A stretch of 64,000 nt of DNA. Source: Kiloniella laminariae DSM 19542. Its GTDB lineage: Bacteria > Pseudomonadota > Alphaproteobacteria > Kiloniellales > Kiloniellaceae. The stretch spans positions 151,465 through 215,464 of the forward strand of contig NZ_KB893146.1 of NCBI RefSeq assembly GCF_000374005.1, read 5' to 3'. Each line of letters begins with the position of its first letter. Position 1 is the stretch's first letter. The notes beneath the pieces were generated by a model. That model was not told the origin of the DNA, did not search any database, and was given only the letters and a program-made list of their open reading frames with translations. This document shows positions 1-5,794 of the stretch, piece by piece. Made by a program: the position numbers and the translations under genes.

Positions 1-17
1 ATCGACGATTTCAGACG

Positions 18-500
18 TTAGTCTGAATCAGGCAAGCCACTCTGGGACTGCACATAGTTTTGAATTCCGATGCGTTTGATCAGTTCAAACTGGGATTCGA
101 GATAGTCGACATGCTCTTCTTCATCGACCAGAATCTGTTTCAGCAGATCACGACTGCCGTAATCCTGAACTGATTCACAATGTTTGATCCCGGCTTTGTA
201 AACTTCAACAGCTTCAAGTTCACCAGCCAGATCAGCCTTGAGGATTTCTTCAACGTCCTCGCCAATTTTCAACTTGTTCAGGCTCTGCAAATTCGGGAAG
301 CCGTCCAGGAGCAGAATGCGGTCAATCAGTTTGTCCGCATGGTGCATTTCCTCGATGGATTCCTTGTATTCGTGTTTGCCTAAGGCTTTCACACCCCAGT
401 CATTAAGGAGCTTTGAGTGGAGGAAATACTGGTTAATTGCGGTGAGTTCGTGGGTCAGAGCAATGTTGAGATGCTCAATGACTTTTTTGTCGCCCTTCAT
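18..500 (-). CDS. bfr: bacterioferritin
   Basis: This 160-residue protein is a bacterioferritin, a 24-subunit haem-containing iron store that oxidises Fe(II) at a di-iron site. Visible family features are the N-terminal segment KVIEHLNIALTHELTAINQY, which carries the first ferroxidase glutamate, the EMHHADKLIDRIL helix with the second ligand set, the conserved GFPNLQ turn, and LVDEEEHVDYLE in the last ligand helix. The reading frame extends 38 codons further upstream, but that part is lysine-rich and unlike the family. The ATG at 500 has an AGGA-type site (GAGGAACGC) at the right distance and gives the normal family length. The gene stands alone here. A candidate Irr-type box lies about 70 bases upstream. 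Confidence 0.95.
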   Translation of the reverse strand: MKGDKKVIEHLNIALTHELTAINQYFLHSKLLNDWGVKALGKHEYKESIEEMHHADKLIDRILLLDGFPNLQSLNKLKIGEDVEEILKADLAGELEAVEVYKAGIKHCESVQDYGSRDLLKQILVDEEEHVDYLESQFELIKRIGIQNYVQSQSGLPDSD

Positions 501-569
501 GATGCGTTCCTCAGTTTTTAGCTTTTCAGAAAAGGAAATCTCTTTCCTTACGGGGAGTTGGTCTATCTT

Positions 570-586
570 TTTAGAATCTTTCCAAT
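570..586. promoter_or_regulatory. candidate Irr/iron-control element upstream of bfr
   Basis: The sequence TTTAGAA-TCT-TTCCAAT matches the rhizobial iron control element TTTAGAA-N3-TTCTAAA at 12 of 14 specified positions and lies about 70 bases upstream of the bfr start codon. Irr is known to repress iron-storage genes in Alphaproteobacteria. The match was made by eye, and the region is AT-rich, so chance similarity is possible. Confidence 0.4.
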
Positions 587-654
587 AATGTAATTTATCC
601 TGGTTTTTTTTCAAGTATTTTTTGGTTTATTCGACAGGAGTTGTCTGGAGGATT

Positions 655-2079
655 TTAAAAGTATTCGGCCGTGTTGAGTGTTGGAGTGGAGAGGATTGCG
701 CCAATTTTTCTGAGGGCGACCCCGAGCGTTTCTGTTTTTCCCGGGGCCATGATTGATAGTCTTACATGTCTGTTTCCGCAGCCAGGCCGATTGGAAAAAC
801 GGTGTCCTGATGTCAGGAGAACGCCAGCCAGCTCAGCCTGCTTGATGAAAAGGTCTACTTTGCAAAGATCAGGGAGCTCGACCCAGGCGTGGGAGTGGCA
901 AAATTTGAGGGAGACCACTTTATCTTCCAGCTCTGCCCGGGTCAGCCGCTCTCTTTCACGCGCCTGGACGAGAGAGGTGTCGGTCATTTTTTGTAAACTG
1001 TCGCTGCGCAGAGCCAGTTCAGACGCCGCGACAGTGAGAACAGGGGATACCATCCAGCTCTGGGCCGTGATTCCCTGGGCCATCAGCATGGTGATCTGGG
1101 GCGAAGCCACTGATACGCCGATACGCAGAGAAGGGGTGAGGCGCTTGGCCAGGCCGGTCAGGTAAATTGCATTATCCGGAAACAGGGTGGCATAGGGAGG
1201 AGGGGCGTCGGGGTAAAGAAAGCCATAGATGTCATCTTCGATAATAAGCACATCATATTTTTTGGCGATCTCGCCAATAAGCTGCCGACGTTCAAGGGGG
1301 GTGGTGATGCAGGTTGGATTATGCCCTGTCGCCGTGGTAACGAGCAGACGTAGTCGCCCGGCCCGACAGAGCCGCTCAAAGTCGATTGGATCTATTCCGA
1401 AATCGTCGCAGTCAACAATGACACTGGAGAGGCCTGATTGGCTGAGAGCCGCTGAGACGCCGGGATAACACAGGGGTTCCAGACAGATGGTGTCTCCCGG
1501 AGAGGTCAGGCGATTGAGCGCCGTGAAAATTCCATTTTGCGCACCATGGTTGATCAATAATCTTTCTTCTCCTATCTGCTGCAGAGAAGCGGGAAGAAAA
1601 GCTCGCATCGCCAGTTTTTGTGGCGCGGTGCCATAACCATCGCGATAGGTCATAAGAGTCAGGGAAGAGGCTTTCTCAGCAGTCCGATGCAAAGCCCAGC
1701 GCAGCAGATCTTCTCCTTCTTCGTTGGCAATGGCATTCATGGCGAGATCAATAACCCCGAGATCTGCCAGCTTCACATCACTTCTGTTCTGTGCCGGGCG
1801 TGGCAGGATGATATCGGCACCAATGCTGGTCTCTTCGCGAACAAAAGTACCGCGACCGACTTCGGCAGTTACCATACCTCTCCGCTCCAGTGCCGCGTAT
1901 ACACGGGACATGGTGCCCAGACTACAGCCAGCTTGCCAGGCAGCATCCCGCAGGGGCGGGAGTTTTTCGCCTGGTCGCAGAGTTCCCTCCCGGATGGCTT
2001 GGCGAAAGAGGTTTTCCAGCTGACTATATTTCTGCCCCGTTGCAGGGACATGAGACTTGATGAGAGAAAGAATTGTCAT
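655..2079 (-). CDS. MocR-type regulator (GntR HTH fused to class I aminotransferase fold)
   Basis: This is a 474-residue MocR/PdxR-like transcription factor. Residues 1-80 form a GntR winged helix (QLENLFRQAIREGTLRPGEKLPP as its first half; GRGTFV closes the wing). The rest is a fold-type I aminotransferase domain with EDDIYG near residue 281 and the PLP lysine at about K312 in GLAKRLTPSLRIG. Family members use PLP or an amino compound as effector. I prefer the ATG at 2079 because the upstream extension runs into the operator palindrome. The gene is divergent from a LysE exporter, the usual arrangement for a regulator that controls export of an amino compound. The specific ligand cannot be read from sequence. 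Confidence 0.9.
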   Translation of the reverse strand: MTILSLIKSHVPATGQKYSQLENLFRQAIREGTLRPGEKLPPLRDAAWQAGCSLGTMSRVYAALERRGMVTAEVGRGTFVREETSIGADIILPRPAQNRSDVKLADLGVIDLAMNAIANEEGEDLLRWALHRTAEKASSLTLMTYRDGYGTAPQKLAMRAFLPASLQQIGEERLLINHGAQNGIFTALNRLTSPGDTICLEPLCYPGVSAALSQSGLSSVIVDCDDFGIDPIDFERLCRAGRLRLLVTTATGHNPTCITTPLERRQLIGEIAKKYDVLIIEDDIYGFLYPDAPPPYATLFPDNAIYLTGLAKRLTPSLRIGVSVASPQITMLMAQGITAQSWMVSPVLTVAASELALRSDSLQKMTDTSLVQARERERLTRAELEDKVVSLKFCHSHAWVELPDLCKVDLFIKQAELAGVLLTSGHRFSNRPGCGNRHVRLSIMAPGKTETLGVALRKIGAILSTPTLNTAEYF

Positions 2080-2082
2080 AGG

Positions 2083-2111
2083 AACAATATAGATATTGTT
2101 CAATGAACAAT
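2083..2111. promoter_or_regulatory. overlapping palindromes, probable MocR operator
   Basis: AACAATAT-AG-ATATTGTT (2083-2100) is a perfect 18-bp palindrome. It overlaps a second one, ATTGTTCA-A-TGAACAAT (2095-2111), so the GAACAAT half-site occurs three times in alternating orientation. The element begins 3 bases upstream of the MocR start and about 85 bases upstream of the lysE start, so one bound regulator could control both genes. Confidence 0.6.
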
Positions 2112-2194
2112 GCAAGCGGATATATGGAGATATCCAAGCTCGTCAGAACCTTGAGAGAGCTTGGGATTTTTACAATATTGGCGGGATCAGAGAC

Positions 2195-2812
2195 ATGCTT
2201 TCAGAAAACATTTTACCAGCGTGGATATTTGCCGTTGTGATGTCCGGAACACCGGGTCCGGCAAACATGATCCTGATGGCAACAGGCGCGGCCTTGGGGT
2301 TTCGCCGGGCATTGCCTTTTACCTGTGGTGTTTTTATCGGATTTACAGTGGTGCTTGCTGTTGCGGGATTTGGCATTACAGCGCTGCTGGATGGCTTCCC
2401 GGCTCTGGGGCCGGTGATAACGGTGGGAAGCAGCTGTTATCTTCTGTATCTGGCCTGGAAAATCGCCCGGATTGATTTGAAAAAATCATCGGGAGAAGCG
2501 GCCGCCAAATCTGTCGGTTTGATAAATGGCCTGATTGTTCACCCCATGAATCCGAAAGCATGGCTGATGGCAACCACGGTTTTTGCCCAGTTTTCTGATC
2601 ATTCCAGGCCTGCCTGGGAACAATGGCTGGTCATGAGTGTGATTTTTCTGTTTGGCGGTTTCCCGACCAACTGTATCTGGACCTGGGGCGGGGATCGTTT
2701 GATCTCTTCTATCCAGAGTCCGGGGCGACGGTTTGCTGTAAACCTGTTTCTGGCAATATCCACGGTCGCGATTGTTGCCTATATGGCTTTTAATCAGTTC
2801 GTCGTGGTGTAG
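2195..2812 (+). CDS. LysE/RhtB-family amino acid exporter
   Basis: This 205-residue integral membrane protein belongs to the LysE/RhtB translocator family, which exports amino acids or related small molecules. It starts with the typical MLSENILPAWIFAVVMSGTPGPANMILMATGAALGFRRA pattern: the first membrane helix, then the P-GPA-N motif and the G(A/G)-x-LGFRRA loop. About five to six hydrophobic helices follow. The frame is open further upstream, but the ATG at 2195 fits the family N-terminus. It is divergently paired with the MocR regulator and probably controlled by it through the palindromes at 2083-2111. The substrate is unknown. Confidence 0.9.
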   Translation: MLSENILPAWIFAVVMSGTPGPANMILMATGAALGFRRALPFTCGVFIGFTVVLAVAGFGITALLDGFPALGPVITVGSSCYLLYLAWKIARIDLKKSSGEAAAKSVGLINGLIVHPMNPKAWLMATTVFAQFSDHSRPAWEQWLVMSVIFLFGGFPTNCIWTWGGDRLISSIQSPGRRFAVNLFLAISTVAIVAYMAFNQFVVV

Positions 2813-2861
2813 TATCACCCCCATAATAGGGCCGGAAAGTTCTGCTACTCCGGCTCTGAAA

Positions 2862-3000
2862 CAAAAAAACGAGAGAGGAAAACCTCTCCCGTACAGTAGG
2901 GTCGATAGAGCTTCTCTGGTCACAAAGTTGGCGGTGACCAGATCGCGAAAACCTCCGGTCCTTCCTTTTTCTGCTCACCGAGCCGGAAAAAGCCGAAGAT
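2862..3000 (-). ncRNA. candidate structured small RNA with intrinsic terminator
   Basis: No convincing gene covers 2813-3167, but the minus strand shows an ordered set of hairpins. First is a stem of CTTTTTC (2986-2992 read in reverse) with GAAAAAG (2965-2971), enclosing GCTC/GAGC. Next is an 8-bp perfect stem CTGGTCAC/GTGACCAG (2941-2934 with 2923-2916). Last comes GGGAGAGG-TTTT-CCTCTCTC followed by GTTTTTTT (2890-2862), which is a textbook intrinsic terminator. No minus-strand gene is present for it to serve, since both neighbours (lysE and the XRE gene) read plus. The 5' end is not defined. I do not recognise the RNA as 6S, SRP or any known riboswitch. Confidence 0.5.
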
Positions 3001-3114
3001 ACCTCATGTGCCGAAACGAAAGACAGTTGGCTATCTTCTGTCCGATACAGGATTGGAAGAAGACTAGGGCGGGGTCAGAAGCTCGGCAATAAAGCGTTGT
3101 CGTGCAGAGCAATA

Positions 3115-3163
3115 TTTGTAAATATATTTATCAATTGAAAAAGATATTTGTGAATGTTGTAAA
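3115..3163. promoter_or_regulatory. TTTGTAAA-like repeats before the XRE/ScfR gene
   Basis: TTTGTAAA (3115-3122, inside the palindrome ATATTT-GT-AAATAT), TTTGTGAA (3147-3154) and GTTGTAAA (3156-3163) stand just upstream of the start codon at 3168. RamB and PrpR, relatives of the downstream regulator, bind sites built around TTTGCAAA (family knowledge). The array is therefore a plausible autoregulatory operator. The region is AT-rich, which weakens the argument. Confidence 0.4.
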
Positions 3164-3167
3164 AGAT

Positions 3168-4688
3168 ATGGCGCGTCAGATATTTGCAGGGCGAAAAATT
3201 CGCCACCTTAGAGCACAGCTGGGTCTGACCCAGGTGGCGATGGCCGGGCAGCTGGGTATTTCTGCGGCCTATCTCAATCTAGTTGAGCATAACCAGCGCC
3301 CCCTTTCAAGAAAGCTGCAGAAAAAACTGGAGAGTGTCCTGCCAGTTAAGGAGGGGGAACTCTCCGGGGGGGAGGAAGCAAGAATGCTGTCGGCCCTGGA
3401 AGAGCTTTTTTCCGACCCGCTTTTTGATCGTAACCGTCCTGGAGGCGCAACACTTGGTGACTTTGTCGCGGTTCATCCCGAGATTTGCCGGGCGGTACTC
3501 AAGCTTTACCGGGCCTTTCGCAATGCGCGCGAGGATCGCCTCAAGGCCCGGGAAAGCCTCTCTGCTGACCCTTACTTTTCGGACACCAGCCACAAGCTGT
3601 TGACCCAGCTGACGTCGATACGTTCGTTTGCTGAAATTCTCCAGGATAACGACGATCTCTCAGACCACCAGCGCGGACGTTTTACCGATGTCCTGGTGGA
3701 CGAGAGCAAAAAACTGACCCTGATGGTTGGGGAGTTGTTTGACTTTATCAATGGTGAGTCTCTGGAATCCGCAAGCCTGAGTGAAACCCCCACGGATGAA
3801 GTGGTGGATATGCTTTCGGTTAATGATCATTATTTTCCTGAGCTGGAAGAGGCGGCTGAACAACTGCGGGAAAGAATTGGCAACCCCCAGCCCTATGGAC
3901 TTTTTGATGCCCTGGTTCACTATCTGGATGAGCAGCTCGGAATATCTGTCGAGATCGTTCCGGTGACAACACAGCCCTCGCTCAAAAGAGGGATGTGGGA
4001 ACTGGAAGGGGAGGACGGCGGTGTGCTTCGACTGATGGAAACACTTTCGGTCAGTTCGCTGGTTTTTCGTCTTGCCCGGGTCGTTGCCGAAGTTGCCTAT
4101 GCTGACGTTCTGGAAAAAACGCTGGCACGGGGGCATGTGAGCAGTGACGAGGCCAGGCAACTTTGCCTGAAAGCACTGGGGAGCTATTTTGCCGGTGCTC
4201 TGATGATGCCTTACGCTGCCTTTCGCAAGGCAGCTTTTGAATTGCGTCATGATATCGATCTGTTGCGACGGCGTTTCCGGGTCGGCTTCGAGCAGGTATG
4301 CCACCGCCTGACCACCTTGCAAAAACCACAGGAAGAAGGGGTGCCGTTTCATTTTGTCAGGGTTGATCTTGCCGGACAGATTTCGAAACGCTTTAGTGCT
4401 TCTGGATTAAGAATTCCCCGCTATGGTGTGTTGCCTGCGCAATGGGGGGTCCAGGATGCTTTCCTCAAGCCGGGAAGAATCAGCACCCATTCCATGCGAG
4501 CGGAAGACATGGCTATTTATTTTTCTATCACCCGCACAGTGACAAAACCGGGTACCATGGTGGGGCAGGCAGGAAATACCTTTGCCGTCAGCCTGGGGTG
4601 CGAGATCTCCTTTGCCCGCCATATGGTTTACGCTGACGGTCTGGATTTCACGCATCCCGACAGTGTGTTGCCACCCGTGAAGAAATAA
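3168..4688 (+). CDS. XRE/ScfR-type regulator with internal histidine-kinase DHp-like segment
   Basis: The protein has 506 residues. Residues 8-62 are an XRE helix-turn-helix (GLTQVAMAGQLGISAAYLNLVE). Residues about 138-197 closely resemble a HisKA dimerisation/phosphoacceptor hairpin: SHKLLTQLTSIRSFAEIL keeps the phosphoacceptor-type histidine at H142 (codon 3591-3593). By hand, about 26 of 57 positions match the same segment of the kinase encoded at 5784-8540. Residues about 330-500 match the ScfR/DUF2083 domain of RamB and PrpR-like regulators (SYFAGALMMPY, FEQVCHRLTTLQ, GVPFHFVRVDLAGQISKR). These relatives control acetate, propionate and glyoxylate-cycle genes. The usual CPLW stretch reads LPAQW here. 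No ATP-binding domain follows the DHp-like part, so it cannot be a kinase. It may accept a phosphoryl group or dock the adjacent receiver protein (inference). The ATG at 3168 was chosen because the HTH begins immediately after it; its ribosome site is weak. Confidence 0.85.
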   Translation: MARQIFAGRKIRHLRAQLGLTQVAMAGQLGISAAYLNLVEHNQRPLSRKLQKKLESVLPVKEGELSGGEEARMLSALEELFSDPLFDRNRPGGATLGDFVAVHPEICRAVLKLYRAFRNAREDRLKARESLSADPYFSDTSHKLLTQLTSIRSFAEILQDNDDLSDHQRGRFTDVLVDESKKLTLMVGELFDFINGESLESASLSETPTDEVVDMLSVNDHYFPELEEAAEQLRERIGNPQPYGLFDALVHYLDEQLGISVEIVPVTTQPSLKRGMWELEGEDGGVLRLMETLSVSSLVFRLARVVAEVAYADVLEKTLARGHVSSDEARQLCLKALGSYFAGALMMPYAAFRKAAFELRHDIDLLRRRFRVGFEQVCHRLTTLQKPQEEGVPFHFVRVDLAGQISKRFSASGLRIPRYGVLPAQWGVQDAFLKPGRISTHSMRAEDMAIYFSITRTVTKPGTMVGQAGNTFAVSLGCEISFARHMVYADGLDFTHPDSVLPPVKK

Positions 4689-4773
4689 TTGCGCAGAGTA
4701 ACCCAACGTTCGGTGCTCCGTAGAAAAATGACCATTTGATCGTGATTGTTCCCGTCGTGGCAAAGATAATGCA

Positions 4774-4797
4774 GCCAAGGTGAAATCTCGCCTTGGC
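4774..4797. other. hairpin between XRE and receiver genes
   Basis: GCCAAGGTGA-AATC-TCGCCTTGGC forms a 10-bp stem with one G-U pair and a 4-base loop. It lies 82 bases before the receiver start. No T-run follows on either strand, so it is not a standard terminator. It may affect transcript stability or coupling between the XRE gene and the downstream operon. Confidence 0.35.
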
Positions 4798-4879
4798 AAA
4801 TGGCTTGGGCTAACGTTAGTCTGGCGGTAACAGGGAATACAAAAAACAGAGATAACCGGATTGCGGAGAAAGGCAGAAA

Positions 4880-5263
4880 ATGCCTCAAACGGTTCTCGTA
4901 GTTGAAGACGAGCCCCATATTGTAGACTCACTCAGCTTTCTGATGAAGAGGGCAGGTTTTGAAGTCTTTATTGCACGCGACGGTGATGCCGCCTTGCGGA
5001 TGGTGGAAAGCTGCCCACCGGATCTGATGTTGCTGGATATCATGCTGCCCCGGCGGGACGGTTTTGATGTTTTAAAGTCGGTCAGGGCCAATGCAGCATG
5101 GCAGGATATACGGGTCATCCTTCTGACGGCCAAAGGTCGTGATGTGGACCGTTTAAAGGGGATGGAACTCGGTGCTGACGATTTTGTCACCAAACCTTTT
5201 TCCACCAAGGAAATTGTCCGGCTGGTTCGGCAGCATCTGGGTGTTGAAGAAAAAACAGCATAA
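4880..5263 (+). CDS. single-domain (CheY-like) response regulator
   Basis: This 127-residue receiver domain has no output domain. The acidic pair E9/D10, phosphoacceptor D53 (LMLLDIMLP), T83 (ILLTAKG) and K105 (DFVTKPFS) are all present, so it should be phosphorylatable. GGAGAAAGG precedes the ATG. It sits between the XRE regulator with a DHp-like segment and the SLC5-histidine kinase. Related SLC5-kinase systems such as CrbS/CrbR pair the kinase with a regulator carrying a LuxR-type DNA-binding domain (family knowledge). Here the receiver has no such domain, so its output is probably a protein partner, and the neighbouring XRE protein is the obvious candidate (inference). Confidence 0.9.
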   Translation: MPQTVLVVEDEPHIVDSLSFLMKRAGFEVFIARDGDAALRMVESCPPDLMLLDIMLPRRDGFDVLKSVRANAAWQDIRVILLTAKGRDVDRLKGMELGADDFVTKPFSTKEIVRLVRQHLGVEEKTA

Positions 5264-5329
5264 GCAAAGCGTGAATTTTAATGTACCCCGTTGAAGGGGG
5301 CTTCTTGCTTCTTTAATCGGGGAGGAGAC

Positions 5330-5794
5330 ATGAGACGTCCGGGTGAGAAGGCTGATCGGAGTATCGCACTTTTCCTTTTGGCCGTTTTGTTATTTAGTCC
5401 TCAGGTTCTGTCTATTTTTAGTCATGACGCTCTATTTTTTGGACTGCCGCCGCTCTTTGCTTATCTTTTTGCGGCCTGGAGCGTGATCATTCTTGCCGTG
5501 GGCTGGTCATCCTGGAGAGAACAAGGGGATGATAATCTGCCACGGGAACCTCTTTCGTCGGGTGGCGCGGTCCCCGGGCTGGATAATGTCACGGGCGTGA
5601 GCGCACAATTCGTCCCTGAACATGGACTCCCCTCCGGGGTGGAGCCAAGAGAAAGCAGCAATCTTGAGGGGGATGCGGCGTTGGCAGCTTCACAACAGAC
5701 GATGAACGAAGAAGCTGTCATGAACCAAGAGAATACCTCTATTTCCAAAGAAGATGATCTTTCAAATAAGCCGGAGCCCAGGGATGCTGGTTGA
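5330..5794 (+). CDS. small two-helix membrane protein of unknown function
   Basis: This 154-residue protein is not recognised. Residues about 10-30 (IALFLLAVLLFSPQVLSIF) and 37-63 (ALFFGLPPLFAYLFAAWSVIILAVGW) are two hydrophobic helices. The rest is a hydrophilic, low-complexity acidic tail rich in Ser, Glu and Asn. The ATG at 5330 follows GGAGGAG, while the frame is open 13 codons further upstream. Its stop lies 11 bases inside the start of the SLC5-histidine kinase gene, so the two are probably translated together. The small membrane subunits that accompany some solute:sodium symporters are an analogy for its role; no homology is claimed. Confidence 0.75.
   Translation: MRRPGEKADRSIALFLLAVLLFSPQVLSIFSHDALFFGLPPLFAYLFAAWSVIILAVGWSSWREQGDDNLPREPLSSGGAVPGLDNVTGVSAQFVPEHGLPSGVEPRESSNLEGDAALAASQQTMNEEAVMNQENTSISKEDDLSNKPEPRDAG

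Noticed and set aside
2486..2923. 145-codon minus-strand ORF overlapping lysE and the sRNA region
   Set aside because: No ribosome site or recognisable domain; mostly the shadow of lysE.
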